From Mobiluncus curtisii subsp. curtisii ATCC 35241 (GTDB taxonomy: Bacteria > Actinomycetota > Actinomycetes > Actinomycetales > Actinomycetaceae): a stretch of 64,000 bases of DNA. Below, one piece after another: positions 47,340-56,683 of this stretch. How positions within the stretch are numbered: the stretch's first letter is position 1; every line of letters begins with the position of its first letter. Made by a program: the position numbers and the translations under genes. The notes under the pieces were generated by a model that was not told where the DNA came from, searched no databases, and saw only the letters and a program-made list of their open reading frames with translations. The DNA is taken from positions 1,410,336-1,474,335 of the forward strand of contig NZ_GL385912.1 in NCBI RefSeq assembly GCF_000146285.1, in the 5' to 3' direction.

Positions 47340-47882
47340 TTACCTGCGCTCTCCAAAAAACGCTTTCAACAGCGCCTTTATCCGAGGCTCGTCCACTCCG
47401 CCTTTAACTTCAACCTGGTGGTTGAGTCGGCTATCGCGCACTACATCGCGGATAGACCCGCAGGCGCCAGCTTTCGGGTCCCAAGCTCCGAAAATAAGCC
47501 GTGAGATGCGGGCGTTCACGATGGCTCCGGCACACATCGTGCAAGGCTCCAGCGTCGCGACCAAGGTGCAACCCTTGAGATTCCAACGCTCCAGCCGACC
47601 CGCGGCTTCTCGTAAAGCCACAATTTCCGCGTGAGCGCTGGGATCGTACGGTGGATTTTCGCGCTGGTTCAGCCCCAATCCCGCTACTATCCCCTCCGGG
47701 GTTAACACCACGGCGCCGACCGGAATGTCCCCAGCCCGACCTGCCTTCTGGGCTAATCTATATGCAGTGTCCAAGGCACGCACCTCTGCGGAGGACAAAC
47801 CATAAGCCGCGCCCCCGCCTTGTGAATTCACCAAAAAATCATCGGAACGGTTGGGAACAGGGGAAATATTGGAGAAAACCAT
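47340..47882 (-). CDS. tadA: tRNA-specific adenosine deaminase TadA
   Basis: A 180-residue zinc deaminase that converts A34 of tRNA-Arg(ACG) to inosine. The zinc/catalytic motifs HAEIV and EPCTMCAGA are intact. The N-terminus is ~25 residues longer than usual. TAGAGT ends 6 nt before the ATG with no Shine-Dalgarno, so the mRNA is probably leaderless; the divergent upp has the same arrangement in the same 67-nt gap. Its substrate tRNA gene lies at 5435. Confidence 0.93.
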   Translation of the reverse strand: MVFSNISPVPNRSDDFLVNSQGGGAAYGLSSAEVRALDTAYRLAQKAGRAGDIPVGAVVLTPEGIVAGLGLNQRENPPYDPSAHAEIVALREAAGRLERWNLKGCTLVATLEPCTMCAGAIVNARISRLIFGAWDPKAGACGSIRDVVRDSRLNHQVEVKGGVDEPRIKALLKAFFGERR

Positions 47883-47949
47883 AAAGTAACTCTAACCGAC
47901 CCGAGTGAACTTGACGCGAGACGGGGTCCTTTCGCGGTAAGTTAACACC

Positions 47950-48585
47950 ATGCACTTATATGTTGCGGATCATCCGCTGATTAACCATAAATTGACCCTG
48001 TTACGCGACAAGAACACCCCGTCGCCGATGTTTCGTCAGCTCGTGGATGAGCTGACGACTTTGCTGGCCTACGAATCAACCCACAATGTTCGGGTGGAAA
48101 CGATAGATGTAGAAACCCCTCTGACCAAAACGCAAGGTCAGATTTTGGCAGACCCGCGTCCCATCGTGATTCCGATTTTGCGTGCCGGCTTGGGGATGCT
48201 GGAAGGCATGACTCGTTTGCTGCCAACTGCGGAAGTCGGATTTTTAGGAATGAAACGCGATGAGGAAACCCTCGCAATTGAAACCTACGCCAACCGGTTG
48301 CCCAGTGATTTATCTGGGCGGCAGTGCTTTATCGTCGATCCGATGTTGGCGACGGGCGGAACCTTGGTGGCAGCTATCAACTACGTGTTGGAACGTGGTG
48401 CTCGCGATGTCACCTGCACGTGTATCCTTGCTGCTCCCGAGGGAATTAAGGTCGTGACCGACGCGGTGGGGGACCGGGCGGACGTGTCAGTTGTTGTGGC
48501 TGGGGTAGATGACCATCTGAACGATGATGCCTATATCGTGCCGGGTCTGGGCGATGCCGGAGATCGTCTCTACGGGCTGGTTTGA
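47950..48585 (+). CDS. upp: Uracil phosphoribosyltransferase
   Basis: A 211-residue enzyme making UMP from uracil and PRPP. The PRPP loop is [17 protein letters not shown], and the uracil-binding end [15 protein letters not shown] is present. TAAGTT ends 6 nt before the ATG. It works with the uracil permease at 52020 in pyrimidine salvage. A strong terminator follows. Confidence 0.96.
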   Translation: MHLYVADHPLINHKLTLLRDKNTPSPMFRQLVDELTTLLAYESTHNVRVETIDVETPLTKTQGQILADPRPIVIPILRAGLGMLEGMTRLLPTAEVGFLGMKRDEETLAIETYANRLPSDLSGRQCFIVDPMLATGGTLVAAINYVLERGARDVTCTCILAAPEGIKVVTDAVGDRADVSVVVAGVDDHLNDDAYIVPGLGDAGDRLYGLV

Positions 48586-48602
48586 ACCAAATTTATTAAT
48601 AA

Positions 48603-48646
48603 AAAATTGCTGGCGACCAAGGAAATACTTGGTCGCCAGCAATTTT
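48603..48646. terminator. Bidirectional intrinsic terminator after upp and metQ
   Basis: A perfect 19-bp stem, 48603-48621 with 48628-48646, loop GAAATA. A-tract and T-tract flank the stem on both sides, so it can serve both convergent genes. Confidence 0.95.
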
Positions 48647-48658
48647 AGCTAGCTATTC

Positions 48659-49489
48659 TCAGAACGCCGGGATGACCGAGCGATCCTTCCAGGTGTCCTC
48701 AATGTACTTTTTCGTCACATCTGAATGCAGCAGCTCGTCAAGCTTCTTAATGTCCTCGAGCTTCTTCTTTTCGTCAGCGCGCCACACTAGGACGTTTACT
48801 GCCGGGTTGTCTTTCGGATCCTCCAAGACCAATGCGTCAGCAGGGTTCAAGCCCCCACCTTGCGCGAAGTTGCCGTTGATGACGGCAATATCCACGTCAG
48901 GCAGCAGGGACGGTTCAGAAGCACCATCAACTTCGGTGAACTGGAAACCGTGAGGGTTAGCGTCCGGCTTAGCCTTGACATTCACGACCGAGAGGTCCTT
49001 GATGCCCTTTAACTGCAGCAGATTGTTGTCCTCTAGCAGTTTGAGCTGACGTGCCTGGTTCGACGGGTCATTGATGATGGCAATCTTGGCGCCATCTTTG
49101 AGTTCGTCGAGACTCTTAATCTTGCTGGAAAAAATGCCCATCGGCTCCAAGTGGATGCCCTTGCCGGCAGTGAACTTATAGCCACGAGATGCCGATTGCT
49201 CCTCGAGGTAGGGTACCGTCTGGTAGTAGTTGGCATCGATGTCGCCAGATTTCAAAGCCTCGTTGGGCTGGATGTAATCAGAAAATTCCTGAACTTTAAT
49301 GGTGATTCCAGCCTTCTTCGCAGCGCCGGAGTCCTGCAGATACTGCAGAATTTTAGCGTGCGGAGTGGGAGAAGCGCCTACGGTCAAAACGTTTGCGTCA
49401 GAGGTGCCGCCTCCGCCACAAGCAGTTAACGAAATAGCTAGAGCACTCGCGCCTAAAACTGCGACGGCACGAGCCATAAATTTGTTCAT
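48659..49489 (-). CDS. metQ: Methionine-binding lipoprotein MetQ
   Basis: A 276-residue NlpA-family substrate-binding lipoprotein. Lipobox LTAC at residues ~21-24 after a hydrophobic signal sequence; then VGASPTPHAKILQYL and TKYIEDTW, typical of MetQ. It should deliver methionine to MetNI, encoded 44 kb away. GGAAGGGG stands ahead of the ATG. It is a single-gene unit with its own terminator. Confidence 0.93.
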   Translation of the reverse strand: MNKFMARAVAVLGASALAISLTACGGGGTSDANVLTVGASPTPHAKILQYLQDSGAAKKAGITIKVQEFSDYIQPNEALKSGDIDANYYQTVPYLEEQSASRGYKFTAGKGIHLEPMGIFSSKIKSLDELKDGAKIAIINDPSNQARQLKLLEDNNLLQLKGIKDLSVVNVKAKPDANPHGFQFTEVDGASEPSLLPDVDIAVINGNFAQGGGLNPADALVLEDPKDNPAVNVLVWRADEKKKLEDIKKLDELLHSDVTKKYIEDTWKDRSVIPAF

Positions 49490-49614
49490 GATGTCCCCTT
49501 CCTCGAGCTCAAGTTAATAATGAAAGGATAGTAAAGATTTGGGAATTAAGAAAAAGCCCGGCGAAACCAACTGTAAAACCGGATGCTGGGCAAGACCGGG
49601 AAACCCCGTAAACG

Positions 49615-49698
49615 TGCGCGAAAGGGGAGTTGAACCCCTACCCCATCACTGGGACACGGACCTGAACCGTGCGCGTCTACCAATTCCGCCACTCGCGC
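49615..49698 (-). tRNA. tRNA-Leu (anticodon CAG)
   Basis: An 84-nt type II tRNA on the minus strand. Acceptor GCGCGAG/TTCGCGC, anticodon stem CACGG/CCGTG with loop TTCAGGT, long variable arm, T-loop TTCAACT, discriminator A. A GC-rich stem with a T-run at about 49551-49600 may terminate it. Confidence 0.96.
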
Positions 49699-50030
49699 GT
49701 GTGCGGTCGTTTACAAAAACAACGCCATAAAAAGATACCTAAACTATGTCAGTTCGGCAAATTTTAGGATTTATCTGCAGGAGTTGGCGTGATGGAGACT
49801 GGTATCGTCTGAAAATTTCTTGAGGGGAAGGTGTTGAAAATCCTCCATGAATCGAGAGTTATCTGGTTAAGTTGAGTTGCTTGGAGGGCAAACTCGACCC
49901 TGTAATCTGGCAGTTGATTGAGAAATACGGGGAAAGTTTAATTCTTCTTTACAGAATCATGCGCCCGTATCTGTTTCAACCTTGTACAATGGTTCCTAGT
50001 TATTTGTATTTCTAGGAGGATTGCGGGTTT
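49699..50030. other. Intergenic region before the 50031 gene
   Basis: No gene could be supported. It should hold the tRNA-Leu promoter (leftward) and that of the next gene; TACAAT about 45 nt before the ATG is a -10 candidate and AGGAGG lies 11 nt before the ATG. Confidence 0.4.
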
Positions 50031-51503
50031 ATGACTGGCGTAAACGTGCCCGGCAGCGGTCAGGGAGGCAGACCTGCGCCTAAACCTGCAAATGCCAACC
50101 CAAACTTGGTTTCTTTGGGAGACACTCCCTCCGGAGCGGTTCCGCTTGATTCCGTAGCGGTACCCCTGGACTCGCAAGCAATCCCTCCCCAGGGCTACGC
50201 CGGCGCTCCCAATAACGGCAATTTAGTTTCCTTAGGTGAAGGAATGGGCGGTGCGGTACCCCTGAATGGTGCCGGCGACTTCTACAGCGATCAGACGGTG
50301 CCGCTCAACGGAGAACCTAGCGGTATGGACGGCGTGATGGGAATGCCGCCAGCCACACCGATGGGTATGCCAGCGTACGATCCGAACAGTCAGTCTCTGG
50401 ATCCGAACGCTTACGCTGGTTATGGTTACGGGAATTCCAACATGGTTCAGCCGCCTTATTCTGGCGGTCAGATGCCCGTCTCTGACGGCTCTGGGTATCC
50501 GGATTATTCAGGATACCCAGTACAAAACCCACCGAATGCTCCGGGTCAGTTCGGAGCTTTTCCCATGCAACCAACGGGATACCCCCCGATGGGAGCGCCC
50601 GCTCCTCAATATGAACCCGAACCTATGGATCCGCGCTTGGTGGCGCAGCGCGCTGAGGAACAGCATCCTGATTTGCAGGATATTCGTACCCGTGTGCCCT
50701 TTAATATGCCGACTTTAGGATCCGACCAATCCGCGGTGGTCGGACGGGCTTCCCGGCGTAAAAAGCGCGATTCCGGTCAAAAGGAAAACAAGTCCGAAGG
50801 CGTGCTGGGGAATCTGACTCTGCCTGGCGATCCAAATGCGGGTCTGTCCCTAAAGGAACTGTTGGGTCAACCGGTGTCAAATATGGCGGCGGTGACGATT
50901 CTGAGCCCGAAGGAAATCGAAGATTCTGACGGTCTGCAAATGCGAGCCGTAGGTCTGGCCGTGGGTGCGGTACCCGAAGTGGATGCCCGCTATGAGATTC
51001 CTTACATCGCGCGTGAACACCCGTCGTATTACACCGGGTATGAAATCAGCTTGATTATGGAGTCTATCCGCGACCCTGAACATGCCCGCCAAGTGCTGGC
51101 TCGTATCGTCGCGATTCCGAGATGGATTCGCTGGGTAATTTCCCTGTTTGGTGGCGTCTGCGGGGCGGCCGTATCCGCTTTGAACGCTTTCCTTTCCTTG
51201 ATTGCCTTTACCGTCTTGATGTCGATTGTGCTGCTTTTCACCTATTCTTTTGCCAGTCGTATCGGTTCCGGACGTTTCTATGATCCGACCGGATACAAGG
51301 TGATTTGGCTAGGGTCATTTATGCCTATCGGTTTGCTGTCCGCCATTATCGTGGCGCGCTCGATGGTGGGACAGCCCTGGCTGGCTTTTATTGCCTTTGT
51401 TATCACAACGATTTGCGGTATCGTCTGGATGACTTGGATTCAAAGCTTCCAGGTGCGCCGTCTGCTATCCTCTGAAATTCCAGACGAGCCAGCTGACGAG
51501 TAA
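50031..51503 (+). CDS. Membrane protein with repetitive Pro/Gly-rich N-terminus
   Basis: A 490-residue protein of unknown function. Residues 1-210 are Pro/Gly/Tyr/Met-rich and repetitive; NLVSLGDTPSGAVPLDS and NLVSLGEGMGGAVPLNG are two imperfect copies. Residues 205-230 (DPRLVAQRAEEQHPDLQDI) resemble the leucine-rich-variant motif found near N-termini of many actinobacterial proteins. A cytosolic domain at 265-360 and four hydrophobic helices (370-480) follow. The low-complexity part is likely cytosolic. A membrane-shaping or scaffold role is only a guess. Confidence 0.7.
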   Translation: MTGVNVPGSGQGGRPAPKPANANPNLVSLGDTPSGAVPLDSVAVPLDSQAIPPQGYAGAPNNGNLVSLGEGMGGAVPLNGAGDFYSDQTVPLNGEPSGMDGVMGMPPATPMGMPAYDPNSQSLDPNAYAGYGYGNSNMVQPPYSGGQMPVSDGSGYPDYSGYPVQNPPNAPGQFGAFPMQPTGYPPMGAPAPQYEPEPMDPRLVAQRAEEQHPDLQDIRTRVPFNMPTLGSDQSAVVGRASRRKKRDSGQKENKSEGVLGNLTLPGDPNAGLSLKELLGQPVSNMAAVTILSPKEIEDSDGLQMRAVGLAVGAVPEVDARYEIPYIAREHPSYYTGYEISLIMESIRDPEHARQVLARIVAIPRWIRWVISLFGGVCGAAVSALNAFLSLIAFTVLMSIVLLFTYSFASRIGSGRFYDPTGYKVIWLGSFMPIGLLSAIIVARSMVGQPWLAFIAFVITTICGIVWMTWIQSFQVRRLLSSEIPDEPADE

Positions 51504-51567
51504 TTTAGTCGATTCGTCGACTAGCGACCACCCTGAACCGAGGTTGGGACGCCGCGGTTAATCGAGA

Positions 51568-51924
51568 CTAAAACGGGACCACAGTCACCGTAACTTTAGT
51601 GATTACCCAAGCTAGGAACCACACTGTACCCCAGCCTATAGACAGGAAAGACAGACCGAATGCGGCACGCAGCAGTCCGTCTCCAGGTTGGTGCTCCGAC
51701 GAGAGCGTACGCACTCGCAGCAATCCACCAGCTAGGACCGCCACGATGAGGGCAGCAATTGAAAGAAACACTGGCACCAGGAAACTGATAAGGGAAACGA
51801 CGAACAATGTAATGACTACACCAGGAATTTTTTGGGCGGAGTCAGTGTAACCAGGTTGGGAAAAAACCTCTCGTGGGTTGACCTTTTCCAGGTCGGGGAA
51901 ATCCGAAACATAGGCGTCGCTCAC
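51568..51924 (-). CDS. Small membrane protein of unknown function
   Basis: A 118-residue protein with a 35-residue hydrophilic N-terminus and three hydrophobic segments (VVITLFVVSLISFLVPVFL, IAALIVAVLAGGLL, GWGTVWFLAWVITKV). It resembles DUF4190-like small actinobacterial membrane proteins in layout but is not identified. It is divergent from the uracil permease gene. Confidence 0.6.
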   Translation of the reverse strand: MSDAYVSDFPDLEKVNPREVFSQPGYTDSAQKIPGVVITLFVVSLISFLVPVFLSIAALIVAVLAGGLLRVRTLSSEHQPGDGLLRAAFGLSFLSIGWGTVWFLAWVITKVTVTVVPF

Positions 51925-52019
51925 CCGTTTAGCCTAGCGCAACAGGCGTTTTTTTGCGCGCCGGGGGGCGTATTAGGATGGGAGGGACAAATTCGGGAGT
52001 CTGCAAGGAAGGACGAAAC

Positions 52020-53444
52020 ATGTCAGAAACGAAAACCAGTAATTTCAAGTGGAAATTGCATGGGGACGGCAAGCGTATCTCTACCGGTGAGGTAGTTCAG
52101 CCCAACGAGCGTCTGACATGGCCACGCACGATAGGTATCGGAGCCCAGCACATTGTCGCAATGTTCGGGGCGACTTTCCTGGTGCCGCTGCTGACCGGTT
52201 TCTCTCCCGCAACCACACTGTTCTTTACGGGTTTGGGAACCATCCTGTTTATTCTCATCACGTCCGGACGCTTACCTTCGTATTTGGGTTCGTCCTTTGC
52301 ATTGATTGCTCCGATTGGTGCGGTGACCGGTTACGTTTCGGGTGGTGGCGCTCCCATTGACTCGGACAAGATGGCTCTGGCTCAAGGTGGAGTGATTTCT
52401 GCCGGTGCGCTGCTGCTGCTGGTTGGGGTGCTGGTTCATTTTGCTGGTGCAGCCTGGATTGACCGCATCATGCCACCGATTGTGACCGGGGCAATTGTGT
52501 CTTTGATTGGTTTCAACCTGGCACCTTCGGCGTGGAACAACGTCAAGCAGGCTCCCGTGACCGCTACCGTGACCATCTTGTCCGTCCTGTTGATTACCGT
52601 GCTGTTCAAGGGCATTATCGGACGTTTGTCGATTCTGATCGGGGTGCTTATCGGCTATGCGACCGCGGTGATTCGCCACGAAGTAAACTTTGAAGCCATC
52701 AGCAAAGCTGACTGGGTAGGTTTCCCGTCATTCCACGCCCCGACCTTTAGCCCCGCCCTGCTGGGTTTGTTCCTTCCGGTAGTGTTGGTCCTCATTGCTG
52801 AAAACGTGGGGCATGTAAAGTCCGTGTCCGCTATGACTGGTCAGAATCTCGACGATTTGACCGGTCGGGCTTTGATTGCGGACGGTCTGTCCACCATGAT
52901 TGCCGGTAGCGGTGGCGGTTCTGGTACCACTACCTACGCGGAGAACATTGGGGTTATGGCAGCGACTCGGGTCTATTCCACCGTGGCATATATCGTTGCC
53001 GCTATCGGGGCTTTGGCTTTGTCGATGCTGCCCAAGTTTGGTGAAATTATCGCCACCATTCCGCCAGGGGTTCTGGGTGGAGCCGCCACGATTCTGTACG
53101 GCATGATTGGGATGCTGGGAGTGCGTATCTGGGTCCAGAATCAGGTAGATTTCGCTGACCCGGTAAATCTGAATACCGCCGCGGTGGCGATGGTGATGGC
53201 TATCGCGAACTACACTCTGGTAGTCGGTGACGTGAAGTTCGAAGGTATCGCGATGGGTTCTTTCGGAGCCATCGTCATGTACCACGTCATGCGGGCGATT
53301 TCTAACCTGCGTGGCACGAAGCTTGAGCAAGCCTCCCCGGCTTCTGCACCAGCTGGTACAGAACTGCATTCAGAGGCTTATTCTAAGCGCCATGCGGATC
53401 AAGAAATCCGGGCTGCCCAAGGAAGAAGCGATGCCCAGGATTGA
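52020..53444 (+). CDS. uraA: Uracil/nucleobase permease, NCS2 family
   Basis: A 474-residue NCS2 transporter with about 14 hydrophobic segments. Diagnostic features are GAQHIVAMFGATFLVPLLTG, GSSFALIAPIGA, ALIAENVGHVKSVSAMTGQN and DGLSTMIAGSGGGSGTTTYAENIG with the substrate-binding Glu. It imports uracil with protons for Upp. The frame opens at 51954, but ATG 52020 with AAGGA upstream is the natural start. It overlaps the next gene by 14 nt. Confidence 0.93.
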   Translation: MSETKTSNFKWKLHGDGKRISTGEVVQPNERLTWPRTIGIGAQHIVAMFGATFLVPLLTGFSPATTLFFTGLGTILFILITSGRLPSYLGSSFALIAPIGAVTGYVSGGGAPIDSDKMALAQGGVISAGALLLLVGVLVHFAGAAWIDRIMPPIVTGAIVSLIGFNLAPSAWNNVKQAPVTATVTILSVLLITVLFKGIIGRLSILIGVLIGYATAVIRHEVNFEAISKADWVGFPSFHAPTFSPALLGLFLPVVLVLIAENVGHVKSVSAMTGQNLDDLTGRALIADGLSTMIAGSGGGSGTTTYAENIGVMAATRVYSTVAYIVAAIGALALSMLPKFGEIIATIPPGVLGGAATILYGMIGMLGVRIWVQNQVDFADPVNLNTAAVAMVMAIANYTLVVGDVKFEGIAMGSFGAIVMYHVMRAISNLRGTKLEQASPASAPAGTELHSEAYSKRHADQEIRAAQGRSDAQD

Positions 53445-54036
53445 AGCAAAGGACCTGATAGGTCAGGGTGATTCCAAGGAGATACGCGTCAAGCGGCGGC
53501 GCCGCACCCTGGCTCGCCAAACCGTGATTTTTGGCTGGATTGTTCTAGCCATGGCAGCGGTTCTAGTGGTTTCTTTGCCTTTTGCGATGGGTCTGGTTTC
53601 TCTGCCTTTTGGTAATTCTTTCGTTTTGTCCGAGGAAGCCAAGGCGAAAGCCCCGCCATGCACCCCGAAAGGAAAGCCGGTTTCACTCAAGGGCGTGACG
53701 GTAAACATATTCAACGGATCTTCCCAAAACGGTCTGGCTACGCAAACAGCGCAGCGGCTGAAAGAATTCGGGGTTAAGGTCAACGTAGTTGGTAACTCGC
53801 CAGATTCCTATGCTGGGGCGGCTCGGATTAACACCAGCAAGAAAAATATTGCGAAAGCATTCTCTTTGGCGCGGGCTCTGCCAGAAGCTGATGTCAGGAT
53901 TGATTTGAATCGTGGCGCAGAGATTAACATCCTGCTGGGAGAACAGTTCCAAGGGGCGCTCGCTATGGATAATCTTAGCGACGGCGACTTGGGACCCTAT
54001 CCGCAAGCACCGAAAAATTGTCAGGAACTTGACTAA
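53431..54036 (+). CDS. LytR C-terminal domain protein
   Basis: A 201-residue protein: basic cytosolic N-terminus, one transmembrane helix (TVIFGWIVLAMAAVLVVSLP, about 30-50), then an extracellular LytR_C domain (VTVNIFNGSSQNGLATQTAQRLKEFGVKV to INILLGEQFQG). The domain is common in cell-wall-linked actinobacterial proteins; its ligand is unknown. AAGGA precedes ATG 53431 inside the end of uraA. Confidence 0.85.
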   Translation: MPRIEAKDLIGQGDSKEIRVKRRRRTLARQTVIFGWIVLAMAAVLVVSLPFAMGLVSLPFGNSFVLSEEAKAKAPPCTPKGKPVSLKGVTVNIFNGSSQNGLATQTAQRLKEFGVKVNVVGNSPDSYAGAARINTSKKNIAKAFSLARALPEADVRIDLNRGAEINILLGEQFQGALAMDNLSDGDLGPYPQAPKNCQELD

Positions 54037-54196
54037 AATTCCCGTGGATAACGCAGTACGCCTTGGAGAATCTGGGAAATCCACGCGATAGATAATCAAT
54101 TAAGATTGGAGTGGCATGTTTTTAGCTATGCTTGAAACTAGATTTATCACCAATCGATACGAAGAATACAGGTAAGACCAGTGAAAGGGGAACGGC

Positions 54197-55009
54197 GTGG
54201 GGTTGTTTTCTAAGAGCAGACCCGATACCAACGGTCCGGTTCGTCCCTATCTTAAAAGTTTTGCTGGCTGGGAAGCGCCCTCGACATTCGCCACCGTTGA
54301 GGATTCCCTCGAACTGCAAGACGATTTTGCGGCACTGTTTGCCGAATATAACGTGGACGATATTCACGGCGCGGAGTTTGACGACTGGGCTTATCTGGTG
54401 CGAGACAGAAACAACTCCGATGATTACGCGGCGGTTTGTGTGTGGGTGAAAGGTCACTTTGTGGGCTATTTGGATCACGCTACCGCCGGTAAATACGTGG
54501 TGGAGCTAAATGGTTTGGACTCCCAGGAACTCAATCTGGTGGTGCCTTGCCACCTGTGGGCGCAGCGCACTAAATCACGGTTAGCAAATCGTGTCACCTT
54601 GAGCTTGCCGCCCGTAGGCGGTGTGGGGCCGGTAAATCAGTTCCCGAAAAAAGCCTTCACCATCTTGCCTCCGGGGGAAGAAATTCCTTTGGAAGACTAC
54701 GATGACCACATCGCTCCGCTGCACCCGTATATTTCCACGGGCAAGACGGTACCCGTAGCTCTGTGGATGCAAGAGGATAAAACCGGTCTGGGAGCCTATC
54801 TCGACAAGAAAACATATATCGGGCGAGTTCCAGACCGTGCTGCCGAGCTAATCGCGCCCCTGGTACGGATTGCGGTGGCGCATAAACTTATCCCGATTGC
54901 TCGCGGGATGCTGACTGGCTCAAACATTCGTAACGACCTAACTATTGTCACGGGGGATACCCGTACGGTGGGTTCTCACTGGAATCCGACCCATGACGGT
55001 GGCAAATAA
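54197..55009 (+). CDS. Hypothetical cytosolic protein
   Basis: A 270-residue protein with no signal or membrane segment. Beta-rich N-terminal half (AAVCVWVKGHFVGYLDHATAGKYV) and a second half with GKTVPVALWMQEDKTGLGAYL and RVPDRAAELIAPLVRIA suggest two related domains, faintly like HIRAN folds, but I cannot assign it. GTG start with AAAGGGGA upstream. It closes the region before the ECF operon. Confidence 0.7.
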   Translation: MGLFSKSRPDTNGPVRPYLKSFAGWEAPSTFATVEDSLELQDDFAALFAEYNVDDIHGAEFDDWAYLVRDRNNSDDYAAVCVWVKGHFVGYLDHATAGKYVVELNGLDSQELNLVVPCHLWAQRTKSRLANRVTLSLPPVGGVGPVNQFPKKAFTILPPGEEIPLEDYDDHIAPLHPYISTGKTVPVALWMQEDKTGLGAYLDKKTYIGRVPDRAAELIAPLVRIAVAHKLIPIARGMLTGSNIRNDLTIVTGDTRTVGSHWNPTHDGGK

Positions 55010-55318
55010 GCCATGAACATTTCGCAGAGAGTCTAACCCTATATTTTAGAAATACTGGGGTTGACCGGATGCTGTGTTTCTATCTTAAGTACAACCATAT
55101 TAGACCCGAAACAAACCGGTAATGGAGATACCTTAGAACTATCGGCGGGGATTTGAGCGCAGAGTTGTTCACAAAGTTTGACACTGTGAATTGTGTGTAA
55201 AAACGTCGTTAAAAAGGTAATAAGTGTCATGTACAGAAAAGCTGTACAGCAAAACCGTTGACTTGTATATTCGGTACAAGTAACTTATTTTCATCGCAGT
55301 TTTTGTAAAGGGGCAAAA
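55010..55318 (+). promoter_or_regulatory. Promoter and operators of the ECF operon
   Basis: TTGACT (55258-55263) and TAACTT (55281-55286) are 17 nt apart. Inverted repeat ACTTGTA/TACAAGT (55261-55267/55275-55281) fills the spacer, and a second, TGTACAG/CTGTACA (55230-55236/55242-55248), lies just upstream. Both share the TTGTA/TGTACA core, as expected for autoregulation by the GntR protein encoded next. The remaining ~200 nt before 55230 shows no gene. Confidence 0.65.
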
Positions 55319-56074
55319 ATGGTCAACACGTCACCTCCAGTATATGAACAAATTGCTGAGGTCATACGTCGGCAGATTCATGACGGTGATTACCTCGTGG
55401 GAGACAAGTTGCCCTCTGAGAATGAACTCTGTGAAATTCATAAAGTGGCACGTGGAACAATCAGAAGAGCGATAAATGGATTAATCGCGGAAGGTTTGCT
55501 GGAATCTGAGAAGGGCAAAGGAACATTTGTCACATCGCCCGAAAGTAAAACTTTATTGTGGAATTTTGGTTCACTAACAGACCGCCTCAATGATACTTCC
55601 GAGCGTGCCCTAGCTAAAGTTCTGGAGCAGACCGTCGTGATTCGTGGAAATAGGAAAATGTTGAGATTGAAACGCTTGCGCTCTATTGAGACGGAAAATA
55701 CGGTAATACCAATCAGCCTTGACATTTCGTTTCTTCCCGTAGACCTGCTTCCAGGTATCGAAAAGTACGATTTTGAAGATGAGTCTATCTATCGCATCTT
55801 GAGGGAAAAATACAATCGGAATCCGACCCAATCTCTTGTTTCACTAAAAGCCAGGATAGCAGATCAGGGCACAAAGCGGATTTTGAAAGAATTGCCCAGC
55901 ACTCGCTGTTTATTACATGCTACTGGCGCTACCTACGATAATGTTCATGTTTGCATTGAGGAAAGCGAGATTACCTATTCTTCTCGAGTGCAGGCAGTTA
56001 TGCACATCGATCATCACAATGGATATACTAAACCACTACAAATGACAAAGGAGTTACATCATGTCCATGAATAA
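55319..56074 (+). CDS. GntR/HutC-family transcriptional regulator
   Basis: A 251-residue repressor-type protein. Residues 5-75 form the GntR winged helix (IRRQIHDGDYLVGDKLPSENELCEIHKVARGTIRRAI, wing GKGTFV); the rest is a UTRA ligand-binding domain typical of the HutC subfamily. First gene of the ECF operon; the inducer is probably the transported compound or its phosphate. Noticeably more A+T-rich than the genes to its left. Confidence 0.88.
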   Translation: MVNTSPPVYEQIAEVIRRQIHDGDYLVGDKLPSENELCEIHKVARGTIRRAINGLIAEGLLESEKGKGTFVTSPESKTLLWNFGSLTDRLNDTSERALAKVLEQTVVIRGNRKMLRLKRLRSIETENTVIPISLDISFLPVDLLPGIEKYDFEDESIYRILREKYNRNPTQSLVSLKARIADQGTKRILKELPSTRCLLHATGATYDNVHVCIEESEITYSSRVQAVMHIDHHNGYTKPLQMTKELHHVHE

Positions 56075-56675
56075 AATGAATAAAATGACAATCTATTTAA
56101 TACCAGTTGCGATAGCGCTTAATATTGTTGTTTCGCAAATTGTATTTGCGCTGAAGCTTCCCATTTGGTTGGACTCTATCGGGGTCGTTCTTACGGCAGT
56201 GATTTGTGGATTCTGGCCTGCCACTATCGTCGGTGTGCTGACCGGAGCAGCCTCCCTGATAACAAACCCCTCCAACATATTTTACATTCCTTTATTTGTC
56301 GTCACCGCCGGGGTAGCCGCTTTACTGGCTCGTAAGCACGGATATTCGTCCTTCCTTCGTTCTCTCCTGTCAGGTATTTTAAATGGGCTAGCAACTGGTA
56401 TTACGGGGTCTCTTATTACGATTATGGTCTATGGTGGTCTCTCTTCAACCGGAACTGGAATCATTGCTGGACTGCTGCGCCAGGTTGGCGCCCCAAACTG
56501 GACTGCTGCTATGGCAGCCGGGGTATCGGGTGATATTACCGATAAAGTTTTGACTGCTTTGATTGTGTTCTACATACTGATTGCGCTGCCCCAGCGCACA
56601 CTTGCCAAATTCCCTCGTGGAGAAGCCTATTTGCTCACCCGCGAGAAAAAACAATCAGATAAAGACTCTGAATAG
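56061..56675 (+). CDS. ECF transporter substrate-binding (S) component
   Basis: A 204-residue integral membrane protein with about six helices and no soluble domains. The layout FALKLPIWLDSIGVVLTAVI, PSNIFYIPLFVVTAGVAALLA and the small-residue-rich helix GITGSLITIMVYGG match S components. It overlaps the regulator gene by 14 nt and has AAGGAG ahead of ATG 56061. The ligand is not readable; it is not clearly ThiT, RibU, BioY, FolT or PanT. Confidence 0.82.
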   Translation: MSMNKMNKMTIYLIPVAIALNIVVSQIVFALKLPIWLDSIGVVLTAVICGFWPATIVGVLTGAASLITNPSNIFYIPLFVVTAGVAALLARKHGYSSFLRSLLSGILNGLATGITGSLITIMVYGGLSSTGTGIIAGLLRQVGAPNWTAAMAAGVSGDITDKVLTALIVFYILIALPQRTLAKFPRGEAYLLTREKKQSDKDSE

Positions 56676-56683
56676 GTGTTGAT

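Noticed and set aside
52728-53369. 213-codon minus-strand frame opposite uraA
   Set aside because: His/Arg/Gln-rich antisense of a conserved membrane protein; an artefact of codon usage.
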